The notes below the pieces were generated by a model. The model was not told the DNA's origin and made no database searches. It saw nothing but the letters and a program-made list of their open reading frames with translations. Below, piece by piece: positions 26,250 through 34,775 of a stretch of DNA of 64,000 nt (the stretch's first letter is position 1; the number at the start of each line of letters is the position of its first letter). This DNA comes from Thermotogota bacterium ADurb.Bin062 (GTDB lineage Bacteria; Thermotogota; Thermotogae; MWEM01). The DNA lies in NCBI GenBank assembly GCA_002071085.1, contig MWEM01000001.1, forward strand, positions 1 to 64,000. Reading direction: 5' to 3'. A program made the translations under genes and the position numbers.

Positions 26250-26462
26250 TATGTGCAAAGTTATGGAGTGCGCTCCAGAAACAAGGCCAGAATCGACCGA
26301 ACGATTTTTCGTCCGTGTAATCATCATCGGCGTCTTAGAAAACAAAAGGCGTATTGTAAGATTTGTTGGGTTCTGAAGTCAGCCCGCTGGTTACCCCGCG
26401 ATAACCCTCATTGTCATCGCGGCGTAAGCGCTTCTTCTTTTCGCGACGGCGCGATACGTTCC
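26250..26462. repeat. Dispersed modular repeat, locus 7
   Basis: AAGTTATGGAGTGCGCTCC and AAACAAGGCCAGAATCGACC (as at 10870 and 33080), then GGTTACCCCGCGATAACCC and an ATCGCGGCGTAAGCG module at 26416-26458. The remaining bases up to 26671 show no gene. Confidence 0.75.
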
Positions 26463-26671
26463 TTGCGCTTATCGCCCTGTCCTTTCTGTTACTCATCCTG
26501 TGCGTGGAAGTAACAACGTAACCAACAAACGCTTTGAAGCCTTTGAATACCTGCACTCAGAGAAAAAGGATTCAGTTGTTCTTATAGAAGGCCGAGAGAA
26601 ATAGGTTACAGCGAAAATCGAAACAGCCAATTTAATGACATAAAATAGTCTGCAATGAGTAAGGTTTTGTC

Positions 26672-27250
26672 CTAATGTTTGGTGTACCAGCTGTCTGCGA
26701 TGATTATCGCGCCGCGTATGGAATGATCTTTGAGCCAGGATATGGCCATCTCTATCTTAGAGCGATAGGGTTCGCCTTCCTCCTTTGAAGGTTTAGCAAA
26801 GAGCATCTCCAACGGTTGGAAGACCTTGTTCTTTACCTCACCTATGGTCAGGATGACCTGAGAGAGGATAAACCTTTTGTCGCAATGGTCATAATGCTTG
26901 GAAGCAAACGGTATCAACTTCCCTCGGCGAGCGATCTGAGTGTCGTCGATGACCAGAATGTGGCGTTGTCGGCTTGTGCCTTCCCCCACCATCTGTCTTC
27001 TGAAGAGCGAGAACAAGAGGTTTTTCATCGTTGCCCAGAACTCCTCGTGAGATTGAAGAAAGCGGAAGAGTGTGGTATGGGAGACGCTGTAGTGTTCATC
27101 TGCCGCGATAGCGCTTATACTCGTATAAGAATTCGTGAGTAAGCCTTGGATAAGGATAAGAAAGTTCTTCAGATAAAAGTTTTCGATGCTGTCGAAAAAC
27201 GTTCCGAACCTTTCCTGGACAACCTGTCTTATTAGTGGTACAATAGTCAT
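26672..27250 (-). pseudogene. DDE transposase, truncated after the second catalytic aspartate
   Basis: The N-terminal 192 residues of an IS4-superfamily-like transposase. The start ATG 27250 follows AAGGAGGAGG. The first catalytic aspartate is in ILVIDDTQIAR, the second in IIIADSWYTKH, after which a TAG stops the frame. Such transposases normally continue for another 150-250 residues with the catalytic glutamate, and neither forward frame after the stop restores the expected sequence. No terminal inverted repeats could be identified. It is the remains of an insertion sequence and indicates past mobility in this region. Confidence 0.8.
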
Positions 27251-27490
27251 GTCGGTACCCCTCCTCCTTGTTATTTTGTTCACACTTAATAATTTGAGAT
27301 GGGGTACCGATTTTCCTTATTCCTTGTTCGCTTTCTTTTCAAAGACCGATTTCATTCAGTTTTTCGCTTTTCTCGTTTTTGTAATGACCACGCACAAGTT
27401 GAATTATTATCAAATTGTGAGATCCCTATATTATTCCCACGCGAGGAATTGGTATATTCTTTTGGAGGATGTACTAACCGGAGGTGTTGA

Positions 27491-28264
27491 ATGAAAAAAA
27501 CGATCATTTCCTGTATCTGTTTTTGTGTATTCTTTTTGTCTTTTGCTTTCGGCCTGACGCGGAATGGGGTTGCTTACGTATACTCCTACACCTATCTCAT
27601 TCCGATGGATCTATCTTACAGGGTAATTACACCAGCCCCTGCTCGCGTAGTGAGTGTCGTAGACGGAAACACGGTAAAAGTATCATTAGCTTCAGGAACT
27701 GAATCGGTGAGGCTAATAGGAGTGGCCACACAAGAGACTGTCCATCCTACCAAAACTGTTGAAGCATTCGGCAAAGAGGCTTCCGACTTTCTGAAAAAAC
27801 TCTGTAAGGATGGTCAGGAGGTCTATCTGAGCTATGACCGGAATCCCAGAGATGTAAATAACCAGCTTCTGGCCTATTTGTGGTGGAAAGGCGATGATGG
27901 AAAATGGGTTTTGGCCAACCTTGCCATCATAGAAAACGGGTATGGGTACGCGTGCTCAGATTTTTCCTTCCGTGAAGATTACATGGTGATGTTTTCTGAT
28001 GCGCAGGAGAAAGCTCGAGAAAACGGGTATGGTCTTTGGGGAGCAGCTGCCGTCTCTACAACGATGCCTACAGTCCAACAGGCAAGTCCCGCATCAATTC
28101 CGAGCACATCTAAAAAATACCAGTACATCGGAAACAAAAATACCAAAGTCTTCCATCGTTTAACCTGCAGTTCGTTGCCTGATGAAAGTAACCGAGTATA
28201 TTTTTACACACGGGAAGAAGCAATTGCTGCGGGTTATAGGCCGTGTGGGAACTGCAAGCCTTAA
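27491..28264 (+). CDS. Secreted SNase-fold protein with Ada-like zinc-binding tail
   Basis: Exported protein of 257 residues. Signal peptide about 1-21 (MKKTIISCICFCVFFLSFAFG). Thermonuclease-like domain about 50-180, with VVDGNTVKV (57-65), VRLIGVATQE (73-82) and LLAYLW (126-131), then ARENGYGLWG. Compared with staphylococcal nuclease, the calcium aspartate is asparagine (N60) and the second arginine, in the DRYGRxLA motif, is glutamine (Q125); R74 and E82 remain. The tail (212-257) has H222, C226, C252 and C255 in a HRLTC...PCGNC arrangement like Ada-type metal-binding domains, a fusion seen in other secreted nucleases. The ATG follows GGAGGTGTTGA. Catalysis may be reduced or altered. Confidence 0.85.
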   Translation: MKKTIISCICFCVFFLSFAFGLTRNGVAYVYSYTYLIPMDLSYRVITPAPARVVSVVDGNTVKVSLASGTESVRLIGVATQETVHPTKTVEAFGKEASDFLKKLCKDGQEVYLSYDRNPRDVNNQLLAYLWWKGDDGKWVLANLAIIENGYGYACSDFSFREDYMVMFSDAQEKARENGYGLWGAAAVSTTMPTVQQASPASIPSTSKKYQYIGNKNTKVFHRLTCSSLPDESNRVYFYTREEAIAAGYRPCGNCKP

Positions 28265-28324
28265 GATATACTCGTTCAGAACTCTATCATTGACTCCCAA
28301 TGCTCTACTTGGGCTTACTGCAAT

Positions 28325-28375
28325 ACTCTCTTAAAAATCGGCGTTCCCAGACGTTTCCAGGCGTTCCCAGCGAAA
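28325..28375. repeat. Short dispersed repeat, locus 8
   Basis: GGCGTTCCCAGACGTTTCCAG and GGCGTTCCCAGCG, the same phrases as in locus 5b, between the convergent SNase-like and SMC genes. Confidence 0.5.
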
Positions 28376-28443
28376 ACTCGCCAAACGAAAATCCGAAGCT
28401 TCAACGGTATTCCGATTGCGCTCCCGGAAGCGTCGATGAGGTT

Positions 28444-31400
28444 TTATCTTTCAACGTGAAAGGGCAAGAAAAAACTGTAGTGATCGGTTTCTTGGGGGCT
28501 GAGGCCGATCCATTTCGGAAAGTATTTGAACAGGAAGGGTTCCGCCGATGAGGTGAAGCCGATGATTTGAAACTTGTGGGTGTAGAGCATCCGCATAGGG
28601 ATTTCTAGTAGCGTTTCGGTATTGATGTGCCCGAACAGGTTGTCGAGAATGAGGAACGAGGTGGGTTTCGTGTTCGGCGTCTGCCCCTTCCACCAGGCGA
28701 ATAGGGAAGCGTACAGCGCGAGGTAGACGGCCATCTTTTCTCCAGTCGACCATTTCTCTACCTCTTTCCACGCGTGCTTGCCTTCTCCCTCCCTCGTGAA
28801 AGGGGGCTTTTCAATGCGGATTTCCAACCGCTCGTCGTGGTAGAACTCCCAAAGGGTTCGCAAGGGCCACTGTAGGCGAATCTCCTGCCCCCTCGCCCGT
28901 TGAAGGGCGATGTATTCCGCGAGCCGACTGGAAAAGCTCTTGTCGTACTCTTCCCGCGTCTTATTCGGAAGCGAGAACTCGAGCAAAGGCGCCCGTTCGA
29001 GCTCGGGTTTCGAAAAACGCGCGATCTCCCTCAGGTGCGCGTTCACGACTTCCATCGCGTCGCCAATCTCTCTAGAAAAACACGACAGCGCGCTTTGGGC
29101 CCTTCTTTCTTCCGCTCGCTCTGCGTCGATCCGCCTTTTTAGCCCGTGTAGCAGACGCGTGACAACTGTTTTGCCGCCTTCGAGCTCTTCTTCTCCCGGA
29201 CTGTCGAGAACGGGCTCTTCCCAGCTTTCGGTGGGGTCTAAGGCCTTTTTCAGATCGGCCCAATCCTCGTCCAAAGCTGCCTGTTGTCGATCCAATGCAT
29301 ACAGTTGTTTGAGACATACGGCTTCCTTTTCCGTCCAAAGGCCGTGTAGGTCGCTCTTTAAGAAGACTTGGGGGAGACCCGAGATATACTTTTTTTCTGA
29401 CGACTCTTTGCCCGCCAGAAAGATGCGCTGTCGTTGCGCGAGGGTTTCCAGTCGCTGCAGCGTCTCTACTATTTCAGCTGTCTCCTGTGCGATCTCTTGC
29501 CGCTCTTTTTCGATCTCTCGTAACCTTCTTCCCAAGGTTTCGAGCGTCTCCGTGGTCTGAGAAAGTGGGTCCTCCTGAGACCCCCTTTCGATCGCGCGCG
29601 ATAGGTTAGGAGAGAGGCTAGAATCGAGAAGCGCGGGGCTCCTCGCCTGGAGGACCGCCCGCTCCTGTAAAAGTTCTCGTAATTCACTCTCGAGGCTGCG
29701 GATCCGCGCAACGATCTCCCACAGCGCCTCAGGCTGTTCTTCGACAGTCGTAAGCGCGGCTTGTCCTTCTCGGGCGACCAAAGAAAGCCAAGGGTTTCTT
29801 AACTCCTCGAGGCTCTCTCCTATTACCCGTTCCGCTTCTTGAACCTTCGCGTCCCATTCGGCGAGACGTTTCTGGATCGATAGGCAAAAGAGTGAAAAGT
29901 CCTTTAACGGCACCTGGCAGGCCTGATCGATCTCAGAGGAAAGCTGCGACCATTCCCACTCTTCTCTCTCGAGCGTCTCGATCTTTTGTTGTAGAGCCCG
30001 TTCCTCTTCGTCTAGGGATGTAGAAAGCAGTCTCGAGGCGCGTATTTTCTCTCCGAGGTCGCCGAGACTTTTGGATACCCGCCATAGGTCTTTTTCTATG
30101 AGAGAGCGTTTCTCAGCGAGGGTCTCTCGGGCGACCTCCGGATCTGAACCGACTGCCTGTATGAAATAGGCCAAGCGCTCCAGTTGACGCTCGGTTTTTT
30201 TCAACGTCCCTTCGAGGTTTTCTATCCGAGCGCGTATACTGGCCCGGCGGGCCTGCAGCCAATGGGCTAAGTCCGATCCGACAACGGGGCCCTTTTCTGC
30301 GAAGGCGCGCATACCCGGGCTGAGGCGGAGTTGGAGCGCCCGCTCCGTTAGGGAAGGCACCCACCGCAATTTCAGTCGCATCATCGTCCGGTATTCGCTT
30401 GCCTCGGCCAAGTTCGTCGCCTCTCTGACGGATAAAACCGGGATCGGGAAGGTAGGGAAGTCCTCAAAGGGTAGGCGAGATAGCGCTTGGTCCATCTCCA
30501 AAGGGTATTCCGTGATCAGTGAAAAGGAAAGAAACGGGTTGTCGCTTTTTCCACTCCCAATCCAATCCGCCCCCTTTTCGAAACCGGAAAAGCCGTTGCG
30601 CTCGAGGGCTGCGGATAGCTTTTCCACTTCTTTTGGGGGCCGCGCGCCGATCGGTTCGGCCTCTTTCGCGTCCAGACGATCGAGCCGTTCAATCTCCCCA
30701 CGCTCTTCCGCTATCCGAACACACATACGGTTTCGCTTCTCCACCAACCGCTCGGCTAAGAGGGGTAGGGGGCGCGCGCCCTCCAAAACCGTTAGCGCTT
30801 GAGCGAACTCGCGATAGTTTTGGATTCCCTCCGCGTTCCGATCGACCTCGGCGAGCTGGGCCTTCAGACGTTCTAGGTCGCCCTCGAGGGTGCGTTGTTT
30901 CTGGCGAAGCTTTATTCTCAAGACCTTTTGTATCGATTGTCTCCGTCGATTTCGTTCCAACGCGGCGCGCGCCCTCTCTTTTTCGTACCCGATCTTTTGG
31001 AAGCGCGTCAACCCTCCCAACCTTTCGTAGCGTTCCTGAAGGGCGACACAGCGCTGCTGTATCGACAAGATTTCCCAAGAAGAGCGCAAGGCGCTTTCTC
31101 TCTCGGTTTGATGGGCCTTAACCGTTTCCAGAAGCGATTCCAGATGATGTTTGGCCATCAACGCCCAAGGAACCGACACGGGCTTTCGGCTTTCGAGCGA
31201 GGCATCGGTGTGCCAATCGGAATCATGAGGATCAGGTTCGCTTGTCAAGCGTCGGCGTAAGGTTTCGTACAGGAGCGCGATCTTTTGTTGCTTTTCTTCG
31301 ATAAGGCCGACCAGCCGGGTTTCCGTTCGCTCAAGCTCCGCTTTTTTTTCGACACTTTCTTGCAGAGCCCGCACTTGACGATTTCGATCGCACTGAGCTT

Positions 31401-32304
31401 CCTCCTCCACCAAAGCGACGAGTCGGGCCCCTAGCCGATGCAACTCGGCCTTCGCTTTCCGTATCTCTTTATGGGTGAACTCCTGTATCGTGCGAAGAGA
31501 GTAAACCGCGTTATTCAGCTCTTCTTTTGCTTCTCGAAAGTCATCCAGCGTAGATAACCGGGATTGGAGCCGCTCTTTCAGCGCGAGGACAGAACCTGCG
31601 GTCGCGCTTGGCTTTATCGCGTTCTGGGACGAAAAAAAGGCGTCCACCCTCTCTCGGGGGTCTAATCCGTCCATTTTTAGGCGCTTTTCGACTAAAGGAA
31701 AGACCATCGGATCGAGGAGTCTGTCGGAAGCGCCGGGCAATACCTCTTGCACGGGTAGCGCGCCTTCTAAAAAAAGGTTGAAAGCGCGCATCAACCGCCA
31801 CTCCTCCGTCCCCAATCCATATCGTTCCAACTGCTGTTCGTAGGCAGGCCGTGCCTCTTGTCGAAAGAGGGTGAATCTGTCTTTGTGCAGGGATTTCAGA
31901 AGCAAAGGGAGCTCATCGTAATCGAGCACCGACTCACCCCTCCGCATCGGCAGCGCATCGATGTCGCACGGTTCATCGAGTCGTAGCGTCCAATTGAAAT
32001 ACGTCCGATCCGTTTTCTTTCGGGTACAAAAGCCGAGGAAAACCGTTTCTTTTTCGATTGAAAAAGCCGTGAGGATATGGGAGGTTCCGGTACATCTCGA
32101 GAACAGATCCTCCACGCTTCGGGACGGCGTGTGAGCGCCCGGAAGGACCGTCTGGAAGAAACAAGAGAGCAGATAGGTTTTACCCGTGCCATTAGGCATA
32201 AGGATGAGGGTATTACGCCCGAAGAAATCGAGGGTGAGGTCGGGGATGACAAATGTCTCTCCATAGGCGAGGTTGAGAACCCGAAATCCCTTAAGCTCAG
32301 GCAT
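28444..32304 (-). CDS. MukB/JetC-like SMC ATPase
   Basis: Large ATPase of 1286 residues with SMC-type architecture. The N-terminal P-loop is MPNGTGKT (36-43). About 700 residues of heptad-rich coiled coil follow (roughly 230-980), broken near 480-720 by a probable hinge. The C-terminal head has a signature-like WSTGEKMAVYLAL (1185-1197) and Walker B SFLILDNLFG with D1221-N1222 in place of the usual DE. In MukB/MksB/JetC proteins this ATPase works with MukE and kleisin subunits to extrude loops or, in Wadjet, to recognise plasmids. Its ATG overlaps the upstream gene by 8 bp, so the two products probably form a complex. No kleisin-like or JetD-like gene is adjacent. Nuclease-free chromosome maintenance is the main alternative role. 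Confidence 0.8.
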   Translation of the reverse strand: MPELKGFRVLNLAYGETFVIPDLTLDFFGRNTLILMPNGTGKTYLLSCFFQTVLPGAHTPSRSVEDLFSRCTGTSHILTAFSIEKETVFLGFCTRKKTDRTYFNWTLRLDEPCDIDALPMRRGESVLDYDELPLLLKSLHKDRFTLFRQEARPAYEQQLERYGLGTEEWRLMRAFNLFLEGALPVQEVLPGASDRLLDPMVFPLVEKRLKMDGLDPRERVDAFFSSQNAIKPSATAGSVLALKERLQSRLSTLDDFREAKEELNNAVYSLRTIQEFTHKEIRKAKAELHRLGARLVALVEEEAQCDRNRQVRALQESVEKKAELERTETRLVGLIEEKQQKIALLYETLRRRLTSEPDPHDSDWHTDASLESRKPVSVPWALMAKHHLESLLETVKAHQTERESALRSSWEILSIQQRCVALQERYERLGGLTRFQKIGYEKERARAALERNRRRQSIQKVLRIKLRQKQRTLEGDLERLKAQLAEVDRNAEGIQNYREFAQALTVLEGARPLPLLAERLVEKRNRMCVRIAEERGEIERLDRLDAKEAEPIGARPPKEVEKLSAALERNGFSGFEKGADWIGSGKSDNPFLSFSLITEYPLEMDQALSRLPFEDFPTFPIPVLSVREATNLAEASEYRTMMRLKLRWVPSLTERALQLRLSPGMRAFAEKGPVVGSDLAHWLQARRASIRARIENLEGTLKKTERQLERLAYFIQAVGSDPEVARETLAEKRSLIEKDLWRVSKSLGDLGEKIRASRLLSTSLDEEERALQQKIETLEREEWEWSQLSSEIDQACQVPLKDFSLFCLSIQKRLAEWDAKVQEAERVIGESLEELRNPWLSLVAREGQAALTTVEEQPEALWEIVARIRSLESELRELLQERAVLQARSPALLDSSLSPNLSRAIERGSQEDPLSQTTETLETLGRRLREIEKERQEIAQETAEIVETLQRLETLAQRQRIFLAGKESSEKKYISGLPQVFLKSDLHGLWTEKEAVCLKQLYALDRQQAALDEDWADLKKALDPTESWEEPVLDSPGEEELEGGKTVVTRLLHGLKRRIDAERAEERRAQSALSCFSREIGDAMEVVNAHLREIARFSKPELERAPLLEFSLPNKTREEYDKSFSSRLAEYIALQRARGQEIRLQWPLRTLWEFYHDERLEIRIEKPPFTREGEGKHAWKEVEKWSTGEKMAVYLALYASLFAWWKGQTPNTKPTSFLILDNLFGHINTETLLEIPMRMLYTHKFQIIGFTSSAEPFLFKYFPKWIGLSPQETDHYSFFLPFHVER

Positions 32305-32992
32305 CTTCGGTATCTCCGAGGCCTAGAGCGTTCCAAGCGCCCTCTTCTCTCCACATTCCGTACACCGCGCGCGCTTTTCCCGTCGGTATGACCGTCCACT
32401 GATTCTCGTATTCCGCGACGAGCCCTTGTTCTTTGAGCACCTGAACGGTTTTAACGATCAGTCCGACCTGAGAGTCGCTCTTGTATACGCTCCAGTCGTT
32501 TGGCCGAAAAAACCCCTCCGGGAGTCCTTCCCAGTCGGTCATCCAACGCACCGCGGCCGCATCTTGCTTCTTGGGAGAACGGTCAGGCGATTCGGGGCGC
32601 GCTTTCTCCTTTAATTTTTGAAGGCGCTCTAGGATTTCGGACAAAACCACGTACTCCGCGTTTTCTTCGAAAAATCGTAGAAAAAGGCACGCGGTGATGA
32701 CCTCAAACAGTGGCCATCGTTTTGAGGGAAAGGAGACCTGTTTAAAGAATTCCGTCTTTTTCACCGTGAACGGACTCTCTTGGGCGCAAAAAAAATAGAT
32801 CGCTTGGGTGTCTTCCCGAACCAACAGCCTGGCTTCTTGTGCGAAAAGCCGGACCGAATCGCGTATGTCGTGATTCTCGAAGTACAAGGAGTAGAGTTGT
32901 GGGTCGTCTCGAAAGCTGATCTGTCCCGTCACCAAGGCGCGAGTGATCATCTGGAATACCCATCGCATCTGTTCACGGAGGGAGGCTTCCAC
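32297..32992 (-). CDS. MukE/JetB-like partner of the SMC ATPase (DUF6063-like pattern)
   Basis: Protein of 231 residues, soluble. The segment around LVTGQISFRDDPQLYSLYFE, followed by IRDSVRLFAQEARLLV and AIYFF, resembles the small winged-helix subunits (MukE, MksE, JetB and DUF6063 proteins) that pair with MukB-like ATPases. The C-terminal part (GLIVKTVQVLKEQGLVAEYE, then WTVIPTGKA) looks like a second winged helix. I choose GTG 32992, after GAAGGTG, because the perfect promoter at 33062-33034 places upstream TTG 33034 on the -10 box. First gene of a two-gene operon. The family assignment rests on pattern and context, not on a database match. Confidence 0.65.
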   Translation of the reverse strand: MEASLREQMRWVFQMITRALVTGQISFRDDPQLYSLYFENHDIRDSVRLFAQEARLLVREDTQAIYFFCAQESPFTVKKTEFFKQVSFPSKRWPLFEVITACLFLRFFEENAEYVVLSEILERLQKLKEKARPESPDRSPKKQDAAAVRWMTDWEGLPEGFFRPNDWSVYKSDSQVGLIVKTVQVLKEQGLVAEYENQWTVIPTGKARAVYGMWREEGAWNALGLGDTEDA

Positions 32993-33033
32993 CTTTTCAC
33001 CTTCTCGAAGGATATTCGAACGCTGTTCGTACA

Positions 33034-33062
33034 ATTATACAGGTCTATATCCGAGTTGTCAA
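33034..33062 (-). promoter_or_regulatory. Consensus promoter of the SMC operon
   Basis: On the minus strand TTGACA (33062-33057), 17 bp, TATAAT (33039-33034). Transcription would start near 33027, about 35 nt before the GTG start. Confidence 0.88.
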
Positions 33063-33067
33063 TGAAA

Positions 33068-33245
33068 GGTGTGTCTAGTTATGAGGTGTCATCGAGAAAC
33101 AAGGCCAGAATCGATCGCTCGATTTTTAGTCCACGTAGCCATCGTGGCGTAAAAAGGTAAAGGGCGAATCGCGGGGTCGTAAAAACCACTTACCCCGCGA
33201 TAACACACACGATCATCGCGGCGTAAAAAGGGCAAAAGGCCGATC
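33068..33245. repeat. Dispersed modular repeat, locus 9
   Basis: TAGTTATGAGGTGTCATC and AAACAAGGCCAGAATCGATC (as at 10870 and 26276), a degenerate ATCGTGGCGTAAAAAGG, then GCGGGGTCGTAAAAACCACT TACCCCGCGAT (shared with 18085) and ATCGCGGCGTAAAAAGGG. It directly abuts the SMC operon promoter. Confidence 0.75.
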
Positions 33246-33290
33246 TCCTCCTCTTTCTATTTTTCGTTGCACCTTGATATTATACCCACA
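33245..33290 (-). promoter_or_regulatory. Orphan promoter and ribosome binding site
   Basis: Minus-strand GGGTATAATATC (-10 at 33284-33279), then AAGGTGCAACGAAAAATAG and GAGGAGGAG (33253-33245), leading into repeat locus 9 rather than a gene. Its twin is at 18265-18310. The promoter of the AAA ATPase gene (24833-24793) shares the AGGTG-AACGAA stretch. Confidence 0.45.
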
Positions 33291-33307
33291 CTCAATGAAA
33301 GGTGTGT

Positions 33308-33593
33308 TATAATCGGCCGGTACCGATAGGCACAGGAAAGTTTCCACGCTGACACCGCGCTTTTTGGTCGATTAGAGAACGGGTCGCCTCGGAGTTTCGA
33401 TCGGCTCGGACGGGCTCGCGCGCGAAAACGTTGAGGGAGCGCAGGAGGCCCTTTTAAAGACGCGAAACTGCGATCGGATCACTCCCTGGCCATCCGGTGT
33501 CGCGGCAATAGTCCGACTTCGGGAATGTATAGGAAATTCCCAGCCGAAAGTGCGCATTTAACCGTTCTACACAGGTTTGAGAAAGGACCGGAT
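33308..33593 (+). other. Candidate structured leader before the RlmI-like gene
   Basis: A TATAAT at 33308-33313 is followed by about 270 nt without a supported gene. Long-range pairing is possible: GACACCG (33351-33357) with CGGTGTC (33495-33501), enclosing AGGGAG (33434-33439) with CTCCCT (33482-33487). A local hairpin GGGAAT/ATTCCC lies at 33521-33541. It does not match RNase P RNA, tmRNA or any riboswitch I can recall. Confidence 0.4.
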
Positions 33594-34775
33594 ATGGACG
33601 CACGAATCATCTTGAAAAGACTGCTGTCCCCCAGGTTAGCCAACGGGCATCCGTGGGTGTACGACAATGAAATAGAACGAATCGAAGGCGACATCACGCC
33701 TGGTGATACAGTCGATGTCTTTTCATTTTCGAGGCAGTGGATAGGGCGCGGATACGTCAACCCGAACTCGAAGATCGTCGCACGGATTCTCACCCGTAGA
33801 AATGAGCGGATCGATCGCGACTTCTTTTTCAAGCGCATCGCTGAAGCGATCGATTACCGAAACGCCATTACGCCGCGGTCTACGGTCCGCCGTCTGGTCT
33901 TCGGCGAGGGGGATGATCTGAGCGGGCTCATCATCGACCGCTTGGAAGACGTGTTTGTCTTCCAATTTAATACGGCTGGGATGCATCGCTTCCGTTCCGA
34001 GATCATCGACGCGGTTCGCGAGCGCTTTCCCGAAGGATTCTTTTACGATAAAAGCGACCCTATCGCGCTGGCGAAGGAGCAGGTGACGCCGTTGAATGGT
34101 TGGATTGGGCGAGAATTTCCCGAGCCTTTTAGCGTCTCGTATCAGGGGTTACGGTTCTCGGTTTCTCCGAGCGAAGGGCAGAAAACGGGGATTTATATAG
34201 ACCAACTCGAAAACGCCGTGATCGCGGCTTCTCTCTGCTTCCCAGCCGGAAAGGTCGTGTGGGACGTTTTTTCCAACTCAGGCAACTTCGGTCTCCGGAT
34301 GCTGCAAAACGGCGCGAAACGTGTCGCCTTCGTCGACCAATCTGCGACCGCGATAGCCGACTGCCGAGAAAACCTACGTTTGAATGCGTTGAGCGGCGCT
34401 TCTTTTCACGAAGGTAACGCCTTCGATATCCTGCGTGCCTGGGAAGAGAGCAACGAGAAGGCCGATATCATCGTTTTAGACCCCCCGTCGTTCACTAAGT
34501 CTCGCTCTTCAAAAGGAAACGCGTTGCGGGGGTACAAAGAGATCAACCTTCGAGCGTTGAAAGCCTTGAGACGAGGCGGGTACTTGGTCTCCGCTTCTTG
34601 CTCTCAAGCTGTTTCCAGGCAAGAATTCGAGATGATGATGTACTCCGCGGCCACAGACGTAGGGGCGCGCCTTCGCCTTGTCTACAGGGGAGGTCAACCC
34701 GCGGACCACCCCGTGGTACTGAATATCTTCGAAACGGACTATTTGAAGTTCTATATCTTTGAAAAGCTGTCCTAA
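33594..34775 (+). CDS. rlmI: RlmI-like class I SAM-dependent rRNA cytosine methyltransferase
   Basis: Methyltransferase of 393 residues. In E. coli RlmI makes m5C1962 of 23S rRNA. The N-terminal PUA domain begins LLSPRLANGHPWVYDNEIER, followed by a linker domain. The Rossmann methyltransferase domain has VWDVFSNSGNFGLRML (SAM binding) and the catalytic-region motif IVLDPPSFTKS. A later SCSQ (motif VI position) resembles the SCS of m5C enzymes. The ATG 33594 follows GAAAGGACC; the longer frame upstream would read through the structured leader. Monocistronic as far as can be seen. The activity is assigned by family; the exact site is inferred. Confidence 0.85.
   Translation: MDARIILKRLLSPRLANGHPWVYDNEIERIEGDITPGDTVDVFSFSRQWIGRGYVNPNSKIVARILTRRNERIDRDFFFKRIAEAIDYRNAITPRSTVRRLVFGEGDDLSGLIIDRLEDVFVFQFNTAGMHRFRSEIIDAVRERFPEGFFYDKSDPIALAKEQVTPLNGWIGREFPEPFSVSYQGLRFSVSPSEGQKTGIYIDQLENAVIAASLCFPAGKVVWDVFSNSGNFGLRMLQNGAKRVAFVDQSATAIADCRENLRLNALSGASFHEGNAFDILRAWEESNEKADIIVLDPPSFTKSRSSKGNALRGYKEINLRALKALRRGGYLVSASCSQAVSRQEFEMMMYSAATDVGARLRLVYRGGQPADHPVVLNIFETDYLKFYIFEKLS

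Noticed and set aside
26620-27300. Complete insertion sequence
   Set aside because: The transposase stops after the second catalytic aspartate, the catalytic glutamate is absent, and no matching terminal inverted repeats were found.
28444-33062. Complete Wadjet (JetABCD) or MukBEF system
   Set aside because: Only JetB- and JetC-like genes are present. Flanking DNA is repeat, a convergent SNase-like gene and an rRNA methyltransferase.
33308-33593. RNase P RNA or tmRNA
   Set aside because: A GGAAAGT-like phrase near 33335 suggested RNase P, but the other universally conserved elements are missing, and no tRNA-like ends are present.
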